From the NCBI GenBank assembly GCA_021791455.1, contig JAJYWM010000175.1:1-6625 (forward strand): a stretch of 6,625 nt of DNA. Direction: 5' to 3'. Position numbers and translations under genes: made by a program. Within the stretch, counting starts at the first letter, position 1. Each line of letters begins with the position of its first letter. Positions 1 to 6,569 of the stretch are shown piece after piece. Source of the DNA: a bacterium. GTDB lineage: Bacteria > Chloroflexota > Dormibacteria > UBA8260 > Bog-877. The notes beneath the pieces were generated by a model. The model was not told the DNA's origin and did no database searches. It was given only the letters and a program-made list of their open reading frames with translations.

Positions 1-16
1 CCGGCTCATGCTACAG

Positions 17-44
17 TTGCGCAATCGGGAGTGGTATATATCAC
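17..44 (+). promoter_or_regulatory. Candidate operator/promoter region of the operon
   Basis: Two symmetric elements lie ahead of the first gene: TTGCGCAA at 17-24, a perfect 8-bp palindrome, and GTGGTATATATCAC at 31-44, which matches its own reverse complement at 12 of 14 positions. The second contains TATATA (35-40), which could serve as a -10 element, although no convincing -35 sits at normal spacing. GntR/FCD regulators often bind short palindromes of the TGGT-n-ACCA kind, and this operon ends with such a regulator, so an autoregulatory operator is a reasonable inference. The window begins too close upstream to rule out further sites. Confidence 0.35.
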
Positions 45-95
45 GCCAGACGCCAAGCGGTGTCCGGTGCCAGATCTGGGCCGGGGCGCGCGAAC

Positions 96-102
96 GGGGA
101 GG
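96..102 (+). promoter_or_regulatory. Ribosome binding site deciding the ThDP enzyme start
   Basis: GGGGAGG lies 6 nt before ATG 109. The frame is also open from GTG 31, but that codon has no good purine-rich site and falls inside the palindromic control element, so ATG 109 is preferred. Confidence 0.7.
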
Positions 103-108
103 CAGGAG

Positions 109-1818
109 ATGACAGACGAAGCCAGCGTCGGCGCCGGGCCGGACGCCGACAAGGCGAGCATATCCGGCGGGCACCTTGTCGCCAGGGCCCTGCGCGCGGA
201 GGGCGTGGACGTCGTATTCACCCTGTGCGGCGGCCACATCATCGACATCTACGACGGCTGCCTGGATGAGGGCATCAAGCTGGTCGATGTGCGCCACGAG
301 CAGGTCGCCGCCCACGCCGCCGACGGGTACGCCAGGGTCACCGGACACCCAGGGTGTGCCGTGGTCACGGCCGGCCCCGGCACCACGGACGCCGTCACCG
401 GCGTGGCGAACGCCTTCCGAGCCGAGAGTCCGATGCTGCTGATCGGCGGCCAGGGAGCCACCGACCAGCACAAGATGGGCTCTCTCCAGGACCTCCCGCA
501 CGTTGAGATGATGCGGCCCATCACCAAGTTCGCGGCCTCGGTGCCGAGCACGGGCCGGGTGGCCGACATGGTGGCGATGGCGTTCCGGGAGTGCTATCTC
601 GGCGCGCCGGGGCCCTCCTACCTTGAGATTCCGCGTGATGTCCTGGACCGGTCGATACCGCTGGCAAAGGCAGCCATCCCCCAACCCGGGATGTATCGTG
701 CCTCGACCCGAAGCCTGGGCGACCCTCAAGACGTTCAGCGGCTCGCGGACCTGGTCGCCCACTCGCAGCGACCCTGCATCCTCCTCGGCCAGCAGGTGTG
801 GACCTGCCGCGCGGGCGAGCAGGCGGCCGCGCTCTGTCGCGAGGCCGAGATTGCCGCCTTCATGAACGGGGCGGGGCGGGGCACCCTGCCCCCGGGCGAC
901 CCCCACCACTTTCAACTGACCCGCCGATACGCCTTCGAGCGGGCCGATCTGATCATCATCGTGGGCACTCCATTCGACTTCCGGCTCGGGTATGGCAAAC
1001 GCCTGCCCCAGACTGCGTCAGTCGTTCAGATCGACCTCGACTACAGGACCGTTGGGCGCAACCGGGACGTGGACCTGGGGATGGTGGGTGACTGCTCGGT
1101 CATCCTGGAGGCAGTCAGAAGTGCTCTTCCCAGCGCCCGTGGGGAAGCCTGGTCGACAAGGCGAGAGTGGTTAGCGGAGCTCCGCCGGGAGGAGAGCCGG
1201 CTCCAGGAGGCGAGGCTACCCAAGTTGATGTCGGACGCTCAGCCCATCCATCCCATGCGCCTCGCCCACGAGCTCAACCAGTTCCTCACCGACGACACCG
1301 TTTATATAGGTGACGGGGGCGATGTCGTGACGACGGCTGGGCAGGTGGTGCAGCCGCACCTCCCCGGTCACTGGATGGATCCAGGGCCGCTTGGCACCCT
1401 GGGGGTGGGAATCGGCTTTGCGATGGCCTCCAAGCTGACCCAGCCCGAGAAGGAGGTGCTCTGCTACTTCGGCGACGGTGCCCTCAGCCTCACCGGGTTC
1501 GACTTCGAGACGATGCTGCGGTTCAAACTCCCCTTCATCGGCGTCGTGGGCAACAACTCATATATGAATCAGATCCGGTTCGGGCAGATCGCAAAATACG
1601 GGGCGGAGAGAGGCGAGGTCGCCAACAAGCTGGGCGACCTGCACTACGACCTCTTCGCCAAGGCTCTCGGCGGCTACGGTGAAGAGGTACGGAATCCCCA
1701 GGACATCCGTCCGGCGCTGGAGCGGGCTCGCGACTCGGGCCTGCCGTCGTTGATAAATGTCTGGGTGGACCCGGATGAGTTCGCCTCGGGAACCATGAAC
1801 CAGACCATGTACAAGTGA
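109..1818 (+). CDS. ThDP-dependent lyase/decarboxylase, oxalyl-CoA decarboxylase / 2-hydroxyacyl-CoA lyase-like
   Basis: This 569-residue protein has the full three-domain layout of the acetolactate synthase/oxalyl-CoA decarboxylase superfamily and the usual length. Residues ~20-185 form the Pyr domain, with the cofactor-activating glutamate E64 in RHEQ. Residues ~205-345 form the middle Rossmann-like domain. Residues ~380-565 form the PP domain, with GDG at 455-457 and NN at 482-483 holding Mg2+ and ThDP (D456, N483). It is probably cytosolic. Next to a formyl-CoA transferase gene, the expected role is cleavage of an acyl-CoA to formyl-CoA, as oxalyl-CoA decarboxylase does. However, where that enzyme has a Tyr-Glu pair this protein reads LQDLPHVE (126-133), closer to the QEFPQVE of 2-hydroxyacyl-CoA lyases. 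The ARLNW-type motif of the middle domain is TPFDF (287-291), and the C-terminal Ser-Gly-Arg is SGT (560-562). The ThDP fold is certain, the substrate is not; an acetolactate synthase-like activity cannot be excluded. It is the first gene of the operon. Confidence 0.88.
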   Translation: MTDEASVGAGPDADKASISGGHLVARALRAEGVDVVFTLCGGHIIDIYDGCLDEGIKLVDVRHEQVAAHAADGYARVTGHPGCAVVTAGPGTTDAVTGVANAFRAESPMLLIGGQGATDQHKMGSLQDLPHVEMMRPITKFAASVPSTGRVADMVAMAFRECYLGAPGPSYLEIPRDVLDRSIPLAKAAIPQPGMYRASTRSLGDPQDVQRLADLVAHSQRPCILLGQQVWTCRAGEQAAALCREAEIAAFMNGAGRGTLPPGDPHHFQLTRRYAFERADLIIIVGTPFDFRLGYGKRLPQTASVVQIDLDYRTVGRNRDVDLGMVGDCSVILEAVRSALPSARGEAWSTRREWLAELRREESRLQEARLPKLMSDAQPIHPMRLAHELNQFLTDDTVYIGDGGDVVTTAGQVVQPHLPGHWMDPGPLGTLGVGIGFAMASKLTQPEKEVLCYFGDGALSLTGFDFETMLRFKLPFIGVVGNNSYMNQIRFGQIAKYGAERGEVANKLGDLHYDLFAKALGGYGEEVRNPQDIRPALERARDSGLPSLINVWVDPDEFASGTMNQTMYK

Positions 1819-1840
1819 GGGCGGCCCCGGTAGCGCCCTC
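1817..1840 (+). other. Hairpin overlapping the stop codon of the ThDP enzyme gene
   Basis: GAGGGCG (1817-1823) and CGCCCTC (1834-1840) form a perfect 7-bp stem around a 10-nt loop, starting within the TGA stop. No T-run follows, and the next gene begins 22 nt later, so this is not a standard intrinsic terminator. It could stabilise or process the mRNA between two operon genes, or be a by-product of high GC. Confidence 0.35.
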
Positions 1841-1850
1841 CGCAGCACAA

Positions 1851-1857
1851 GGGGAGG
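1851..1857 (+). promoter_or_regulatory. Ribosome binding site deciding the frc start
   Basis: GGGGAGG lies 4 nt before ATG 1862 but only 1 nt before the in-frame TTG at 1859. This favours ATG 1862, one codon in. Confidence 0.65.
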
Positions 1858-1861
1858 CTTG

Positions 1862-3094
1862 ATGAGCAAGGCGCTTGACGGTGTTCGGGTGGTGGACATG
1901 ACCCATGTCCAGGCGGGCCCGGTCTGCACCCAGATGCTCGCCTGGTTGGGCGCGGACGTGATCAAGGTGGAGCCCCCCGGGCGGGGCGACGTGACCCGGT
2001 CCCAACTGCGCGACATCCCCGACGTGGACAGCCTCTACTTCACCATGCTCAACTCCAACAAGCGCAGTTTGACCCTCGACATCAAGCAGGAGAAGGGCAA
2101 GCAGATCCTCTGGGAGCTGCTGCGCCGCTCCGATGTGCTGGTCGAGAACTTCGGCCCCGGAGCTCTGGACCGGCAGGGTTTCACCTGGGAGAGGATTCAA
2201 GAGGAGGCGCCCCGGCTCGTCTATGCCTCGATCAAGGGATTCGGCCCCGGCGGCTACGAGCACGCCAAGGCCTACGAGACGATCGCCCAGGCCATGGGCG
2301 GAGCCATGAGCACCACCGGGTTCGAGGACGGTCCGCCCACCTCCACCGGAGCTCAGATCGGCGACTCGGGCTCCGCCGTCCACCTGCTGGCCGCCATCCT
2401 GGCAAGCCTTCTGCAGCGCCACCAGACAGGCCGCGGGCAACGCGTTCAGATCGCCATGCAGCACGCGGTTCTCAACCTCTGCCGCGTCAAGATCCGCGAC
2501 CATCAGCGGCTCCAGCGCGGGCCCCTCGCGGAGTACCCGAACCAGACCTTCGGCAAGGCCGTCCCCCGCTCCGGCAACGCCTCGGGGGGCGGACAGCCAG
2601 GCTGGGCTTTGCGCTGCCGTCCTGGAGGTCCTGACGACTTCATATATGTGATCATCCAGCCGCACGTCTGGGAACGGCTGCTGCGCCAGATCGGCCGCGA
2701 TGACCTGCTCGGCAATCCCGCCTGGGATACCCCCGAGGCACGTCTGCCCCATCTGGACGAGGTGTTCGCCATGATCGAGGAGTGGACCATCAGGCACACC
2801 AAGTGGGAGGTGTTCGAGCAGTTCAACTCGATCGACGTGCCCTGCGGACCGGTCTTCGACACGGGAGACATCGTGGCCGACGAATCCCTGCGGGAGAGCG
2901 GGATGATCGTGGAGGTTCCCCATCCTGAGCGCGGCACCTATCTGAACGTAGGCTGCCCCCTGCGGCTGTCCGACTCGCCGGTGGAGATGACTAGGGCGCC
3001 TCTTCTCGGTGAGCATTCGGCCGAGGTGCTGATGGAGGTGTTGGGGATGAACGAGTCGGAGCTGCAGACGATCCACGATCAGGGGGTGATTTGA
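1862..3094 (+). CDS. frc: Formyl-CoA:acid CoA-transferase (class III, CaiB/BaiF family)
   Basis: This 410-residue enzyme moves CoA from formyl-CoA to an acceptor acid, oxalate in the characterised enzymes, through acyl-aspartyl intermediates on interlocked dimers in the cytosol. Similarity to Oxalobacter formyl-CoA transferase, recalled from memory, runs along the whole chain. Examples are HVQAGP near the N-terminus with Q17, VDSLYFTM with Y59, [11 protein letters not shown] at 94-104, the catalytic aspartate D168 in [14 protein letters not shown] at 210-217, the glycine loop SGGGQPGW at 241-248 and RAPLLGEH near the C-terminus. Residue 48, a Trp in Oxalobacter Frc, is Gln here, as in the E. 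coli homologue YfdW. The segment before the glycine loop is about 15 residues shorter than in Oxalobacter, which accounts for most of the length difference from 428. It begins 43 nt after the ThDP enzyme gene. The family call is very secure; oxalate as the acceptor is likely but not proven. Confidence 0.92.
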   Translation: MSKALDGVRVVDMTHVQAGPVCTQMLAWLGADVIKVEPPGRGDVTRSQLRDIPDVDSLYFTMLNSNKRSLTLDIKQEKGKQILWELLRRSDVLVENFGPGALDRQGFTWERIQEEAPRLVYASIKGFGPGGYEHAKAYETIAQAMGGAMSTTGFEDGPPTSTGAQIGDSGSAVHLLAAILASLLQRHQTGRGQRVQIAMQHAVLNLCRVKIRDHQRLQRGPLAEYPNQTFGKAVPRSGNASGGGQPGWALRCRPGGPDDFIYVIIQPHVWERLLRQIGRDDLLGNPAWDTPEARLPHLDEVFAMIEEWTIRHTKWEVFEQFNSIDVPCGPVFDTGDIVADESLRESGMIVEVPHPERGTYLNVGCPLRLSDSPVEMTRAPLLGEHSAEVLMEVLGMNESELQTIHDQGVI

Positions 3095-3120
3095 CAAGGC
3101 CACACCCTTCGACCGGCGCA

Positions 3121-3126
3121 GAGGAG
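3121..3126 (+). promoter_or_regulatory. Ribosome binding site deciding the ligase start
   Basis: GAGGAG lies 8 nt before TTG 3135 but only 2 nt before TTG 3129 in the same frame, so TTG 3135 is the better-spaced start. The two choices differ by two residues. Confidence 0.5.
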
Positions 3127-3134
3127 TTTTGAAG

Positions 3135-5291
3135 TTGCCAGACCCATCGGCCATCTCCCGGGAAACCGCCTCAACCGTCATCCAACGAGCTCTGTCCGAG
3201 GGCCGATCGCAGCTGCTGGGCGACGACCTGGCAAAGGTCTGCGCCGCCTACTCGATCGCCCTTCCCGCAGAGCGCCTAGCCAGCTCCGCAGACGAGGCCG
3301 CCGCTGCCGCCAAGCAGGTCGGCATGCCAGTCGCGCTCAAGGTCATCTCAGAGGACATCCCCCACAAGACCGAGGCCGGCGCCGTGGCCGTGAACCTCAG
3401 GACCGCCGACGAGGTGCGCGCCGGCTACCAGTCCCTGATCGCGAACGCCGGGCGGCACAGCCCCCGGGCCCGCATAGAGGGGGTGCTGGTGCAGGCGATG
3501 GCGGGCGCGGGCACAGAGGTGCTGATAGGCTCGAGCATCGATCCCAGTTTCGGGCGCCTGATCGCGTTCGGGATGGGGGGAATCGACGTCGAGATCCGCC
3601 GGGACGTCACATTCGCGCTGGCCCCGCTCTCCCCCGAGGAGGCGCGCAATATGCTGGACCGGATCGACGCGGCACCGCTCCTGCGCGGCGTCAGGGGCAA
3701 GCCGGGGGTTGACCGGGAGGCGTTGGTCGCTCTGCTGCTGGCGGTCTCGGACCTGGTCACCAGAAACCCGGAGGTCTCCGAGGTTGACCTCAACCCGGTG
3801 ATCGCCACCCCCACCGGATCCATGGCCGTCGATGCCCGGGTGATGCTGGCAACGCCTGCTGCCCCGTCCCCCCCGCCAGCGTCCGCCAAGGAGATCCTGG
3901 AGAGCATGACCCGTCTGCTGCGCCCCAGGGCGATCGCTGTCATCGGGGCGTCGGCGGAACCGGGCAAGATCGGCAACTCGGTGATTCGAAACCTGATCGA
4001 CGGAGGCTACTCCGGACGTATTTATCCGGTCAATCCAAGGGCACAGGAGGTGCTTGGCCTCCCCTGCCGTGCCAGCGTCGCGGATATCGAAGACGAGGTG
4101 GATGTCGCCATCTTCGCCATCCCGGCGGCCCTCGTGGCCCAGGGGCTGGCCGAGGTGGGGGCTCGGGGGATCCCGACCGCGGTTTTGATACCGTCGGGCT
4201 TCGCGGAGACGGGCAGGCCAGATCTCCAGGCCGAGATTCAAGAGGTGGCGCGCCGACACGGGGTTCGCTTCCTCGGACCCAACATCTATGGGTACTACTA
4301 CACTCCCGACCACATCTGCGCCACCTTCTGCACCCCCTACGACGTGCGCGGCCCGGTCGCCCTCTCCTCGCAGTCCGGGGGAATCGGGATGGCCATTCTG
4401 GGGTTCGCCCGGTCGGCCCGACTGGGAGTTTCCGCGATCGTCGGGCTGGGTAACAAGGCCGATGTCGACGAGGACGACCTGCTCACGTTTTTCGAGCAGG
4501 ACGACGCCACATCCTGCGTCGCCATGCACATGGAGGACCTCAAGGATGGGCGCGCCTTCCTGGAGGTTGCCAGCCGGGTCTCACCGCGCAAACCAGTGAT
4601 CGTGCTCAAGGCCGGGCGCACCAGGGCCGGAGCCAGGGCTGCCCGCTCTCACACCGGGGCCCTCGCCGGGGACGACAAGGTTTACGACGACCTGTTCGCC
4701 AGCCACGGGGTGGTGCGCGCACCGGGGTTGCGCGACATGCTTGAGTACGCCCGGGCGCTGCCGCTGCTGCCAACCCCCAAGGGCGAGAACGTGGTCATCA
4801 TCACTGGCGCCGGAGGCTCAGGTGTGCTGCTTTCCGACGCCTGCATCGACTCAGGGCTGCGCCTCATGACCATGCCGGAGGATCTGGACCAGGCCTTTCG
4901 CAAGTTCATCCCGCCGTTCGGAGCCGCCGGAAACCCAGTGGACATAACAGGCGGTGAGCCCCCTTCCACCTACCGCGCGACCATTGAATTGGGTCTGGCC
5001 GATCCCAGGGTCCACTCTCTGGTGATCGGGTACTGGCACACGATCGTGACCCCGCCGATGGTCTTCGCCGAGCTCCTGGTCGATGTGATGCAGCAGGCGC
5101 GCGGGGCCGGCAGAGACAAGCCCGTGGTGGTGTCGATGGCGGGAGACGTGGAGGTCGAGCCCGCCTGCGAGATGCTGTTCGCCAACGCCATCCCCGCCTA
5201 CCCGTACACGACCGAGACTCCGGTCCAGGTTCTGGGGGCGAAGTATCGCTGGGCCAGGGCCAACAAGCTCATTCCCGCCGAGCGGTTGTGA
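3135..5291 (+). CDS. NDP-forming acyl-CoA synthetase, beta-alpha fusion (acetate-CoA ligase ADP-forming family)
   Basis: This 718-residue protein should interconvert acid + CoA + ATP with acyl-CoA + ADP + phosphate in the cytosol. Counting from TTG 3135, residues ~10-240 are the beta-type ATP-grasp part, with PHKTEAGAV around H77 and EVDLNPV near 216-222. A Pro/Ala-rich linker (~240-250) follows. The CoA-binding Rossmann domain is at ~257-400 (AVIGAS near 268-273). Two succinyl-CoA-ligase-like domains come last, with SQSGGIG near 412-418, E467 in HMED and the phospho-histidine H506 in SHTGALAG. Both histidines of the known phosphate relay are therefore present. The order ATP-grasp first, CoA-binding second is a known fused layout. 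Where many relatives have GPNCxG this protein has GPNIYG (~381-386), which may alter the acyl pocket. It starts 40 nt after frc and overlaps the regulator by 4 nt. It may make the first CoA thioester of the pathway, or run in reverse on formyl-CoA to make ATP. The acid is unknown. Confidence 0.88.
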   Translation: MPDPSAISRETASTVIQRALSEGRSQLLGDDLAKVCAAYSIALPAERLASSADEAAAAAKQVGMPVALKVISEDIPHKTEAGAVAVNLRTADEVRAGYQSLIANAGRHSPRARIEGVLVQAMAGAGTEVLIGSSIDPSFGRLIAFGMGGIDVEIRRDVTFALAPLSPEEARNMLDRIDAAPLLRGVRGKPGVDREALVALLLAVSDLVTRNPEVSEVDLNPVIATPTGSMAVDARVMLATPAAPSPPPASAKEILESMTRLLRPRAIAVIGASAEPGKIGNSVIRNLIDGGYSGRIYPVNPRAQEVLGLPCRASVADIEDEVDVAIFAIPAALVAQGLAEVGARGIPTAVLIPSGFAETGRPDLQAEIQEVARRHGVRFLGPNIYGYYYTPDHICATFCTPYDVRGPVALSSQSGGIGMAILGFARSARLGVSAIVGLGNKADVDEDDLLTFFEQDDATSCVAMHMEDLKDGRAFLEVASRVSPRKPVIVLKAGRTRAGARAARSHTGALAGDDKVYDDLFASHGVVRAPGLRDMLEYARALPLLPTPKGENVVIITGAGGSGVLLSDACIDSGLRLMTMPEDLDQAFRKFIPPFGAAGNPVDITGGEPPSTYRATIELGLADPRVHSLVIGYWHTIVTPPMVFAELLVDVMQQARGAGRDKPVVVSMAGDVEVEPACEMLFANAIPAYPYTTETPVQVLGAKYRWARANKLIPAERL

Positions 5292-6145
5292 CTGAACCGC
5301 CCGAATCTGCCCAGGAGGGGGCGCTGTGCGACTCTTCCTTCCCGGCGTTCGGACCGCCGCCACCTGGCGGCGGCGATGGGGCTGTAGTAGGATGGCCGCC
5401 AGTGGTTGCTAATGGTCGCGCTGCCGCTCAGCTTGGGGAGGCCGAGGCAGCTCCGGAATCCAGAAGTGGAATCAGCTTGGAGCGGCTGGTCGTCGACTGG
5501 TCCCTACCGGACCGCGCCTACGAAGCATTGAAGCGCGCGATCATGGCGATGCGCATCTATGACGGACACGAGGATCTGCGCCTGGACGAGCGAGGACTGG
5601 CGCACGACCTTGGCATCAGCCGAACCCCAGTCAGAGAGGCTCTGCTGCGCCTCCAGCACGAGGGGCTCGTGCGCACAGTCCCACGTCGGGGCGTGTTCGT
5701 GGTGCGCAAGAGCAAGACGGAGATTGTGGAGATCGTCATGGCCAGCGCCGCTCTGGAGGGGATCGGAGGCCGCTTGGCCGCAGCCAGGGCCTCCGATCTG
5801 GAAATCGCCGCGGTGCGGAAGAAGTTCGAAGACGTGATCAGCAATCCCTCTAGGCTGGATGCCGCTCAATACTCTGCGATCAACCTGCAATTTCATCAGC
5901 ACATCGTCGACCTGGCGCATTCCGACATGCTCTCGGGATTGGTTGAGACTCTCAAGATTCACATGCGGGCCATCCGGGCCCGTACCATGGGTGATGGGGA
6001 CCGCATGCGGCGGTCACCCATGGAGCACCTGCGGATTGTTGAGGCCCTGGAGGCTCGGGATGCCGAGGCGCTGGAGCGCCACATTCGCCAGCACGGTCTA
6101 AACCTGGCGGACCATGTCGACAGGTTCGTAGACTACCTCGACTGA
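5288..6145 (+). CDS. GntR-family transcriptional regulator, FCD (FadR-like) subfamily
   Basis: This is a DNA-binding regulator that probably responds to a carboxylate of the pathway and controls its own operon. Numbering from GTG 5288 (285 residues), a winged helix-turn-helix spans ~72-140, with LAHDLGISRTPVREALLRL as the recognition region and the wing at PRRGVFV. The FCD ligand domain spans ~145-280. It shows the metal/carboxylate-binding pattern: H203 in LQFHQH, H247 in MEHLRI and H269 in RQHG. GTG 5288 overlaps the ligase stop as GTGA, suggesting translational coupling, but it lacks a good ribosome binding site. The first ~65 residues are Pro/Gly-rich, look unlike a GntR protein and contain a strong hairpin. 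In-frame alternatives are GTG 5402 (AGGA 9 nt upstream; 247 residues) and TTG 5477 (222 residues), both closer to usual family length. The family is certain, the start is not. Confidence 0.85.
   Translation: MTEPPESAQEGALCDSSFPAFGPPPPGGGDGAVVGWPPVVANGRAAAQLGEAEAAPESRSGISLERLVVDWSLPDRAYEALKRAIMAMRIYDGHEDLRLDERGLAHDLGISRTPVREALLRLQHEGLVRTVPRRGVFVVRKSKTEIVEIVMASAALEGIGGRLAAARASDLEIAAVRKKFEDVISNPSRLDAAQYSAINLQFHQHIVDLAHSDMLSGLVETLKIHMRAIRARTMGDGDRMRRSPMEHLRIVEALEARDAEALERHIRQHGLNLADHVDRFVDYLD
5313..5320 (+). promoter_or_regulatory. Strong ribosome binding site out of phase with the GntR frame
   Basis: AGGAGGGG is among the best ribosome binding sites in the window. The first start codon at suitable distance, GTG 5326, is in a different frame from the regulator; the nearest regulator-frame codon is CTG 5324. 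It may serve a short leader peptide, or it may be chance. Confidence 0.4.
5326..5412 (+). CDS. Possible 28-residue leader peptide ahead of gntR
   Basis: A short frame opens with GTG 7 nt after AGGAGG and ends with TAA at 5410-5412. It encodes 28 residues rich in Arg and Trp (WRRRWG in the middle). It would overlap the alternative regulator start GTG 5402 by 11 nt, an arrangement that could couple translation of the two. No similarity is recognised, and the high GC content makes such short frames common, so the call is tentative. Confidence 0.22.
   Translation: MRLFLPGVRTAATWRRRWGCSRMAASGC
5354..5373 (+). other. GC-rich perfect hairpin in the gntR 5' region
   Basis: CCGCCGCC (5354-5361) and GGCGGCGG (5366-5373) pair perfectly over 8 bp around an ACCT tetraloop. 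No T-run follows, so it does not look like an intrinsic terminator. It lies where the long form of the regulator would read PPPPGGG. It is better explained as RNA structure controlling regulator output, or as a feature of an untranslated leader. Confidence 0.5.
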
Positions 6146-6335
6146 CCGCTCCCACCTGGCGTTCGGCTGGAGCCTAGTTCTTACCGCTGGACGCACCCCA
6201 CCACGGGGACTCCCATCCTTCTCTCAGCCATCTCGATGCTGCCTCCCAGCCCGGAATGTTCCACTGAGGACGGTTGGAACGCCGACCATGAGGAGCTCGG
6301 TCAGAGCCCGGGCAAGCGCAATCGGAGGTACGAGA
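6146..6335. other. Gene-free spacer between the operon and the small gene
   Basis: No supported gene lies in these 190 nt. No clear hairpin with a T-run was found after the regulator, so the operon terminator is not identified. GGAAC (6276-6280) followed after 17 nt by CGGTC (6298-6302) loosely resembles an ECF-sigma promoter for the next gene. The likeness is weak. Confidence 0.5.
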
Positions 6336-6569
6336 ATGCTGAGGACCAAGGCCAAAAGCCTGCTGTTGGGTGGGGCCGCCGCGGTGGGCCTGCTGGGCGC
6401 TGGAGCTGCTGGCTGGGGAATCTCCGCTGTGACAGCGGCGTCCGTGGCGCCGGCGGCCGCCGGTGGGGTGGCGATCTCATCGGCCCAGACGGCGGCGACA
6501 GTGACCACTCCGACTACGTCCCCGGGGCACACCTGTCCCAAGGACTCAGCGAGTTCCACCACCAGCTGA
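6336..6569 (+). CDS. Small predicted exported or membrane-anchored protein, unknown function
   Basis: A 77-residue protein is read from ATG 6336, which has GGAGG (6324-6328) 7 nt upstream. The frame extends back to ATG 6288, but that codon has no ribosome binding site and would add residues ahead of the signal-like segment. The N-terminus is basic (R3, K5, K7), followed by a Leu/Ala/Gly hydrophobic stretch (~8-29). An SVA at 36-38 is a possible signal-peptidase site. The remainder is Ala/Thr/Ser-rich and low in complexity, ending with a single cysteine in HTCP (65-68) and a Ser/Thr tail. This fits a secreted or cell-envelope peptide of the kind common in actinobacteria, with the hydrophobic stretch acting as signal or anchor. 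No family is recognised. It is separated from the operon and need not be related to it. Confidence 0.6.
   Translation: MLRTKAKSLLLGGAAAVGLLGAGAAGWGISAVTAASVAPAAAGGVAISSAQTAATVTTPTTSPGHTCPKDSASSTTS

Noticed and set aside
31..108. Upstream extension of the ThDP enzyme from GTG 31
   Set aside because: There is no good ribosome binding site, the start falls in the candidate operator, and ATG 109 has an ideally spaced GGGGAGG.
1558..1567. TCATATATGA palindrome, with a similar CATATATG at 2641-2648, as possible operator copies
   Set aside because: Both are inside conserved coding regions and match the upstream 31-44 element only in the TATAT core.
1535..3181. Long minus-strand open frame of 548 codons across the frc gene
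   Set aside because: It lies antisense to a gene with clear Frc motifs along its whole length, shows no recognisable domain, and long antisense frames are expected in GC-rich coding DNA.
3348..4529. Minus-strand open frame of 393 codons inside the ligase gene
   Set aside because: It mirrors the ATP-grasp/CoA-binding coding sequence, has a composition typical of antisense translation and no independent start signals.
5344..6166. Short repeats flanking gntR: CCACCTGGCG (5360, 6152) and GGCGTTCGG (5344, 6158)
   Set aside because: Repeats of 9-10 bp in GC-rich DNA can occur by chance; their order differs at the two places and no target duplication or mobile gene is present.
6224..6562. Minus-strand frame of 112 codons opposite the exported micro-protein
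   Set aside because: The plus-strand frame has a well-spaced GGAGG and a signal-like N-terminus; the minus frame has neither and reads as an Ala/Pro-rich shadow.
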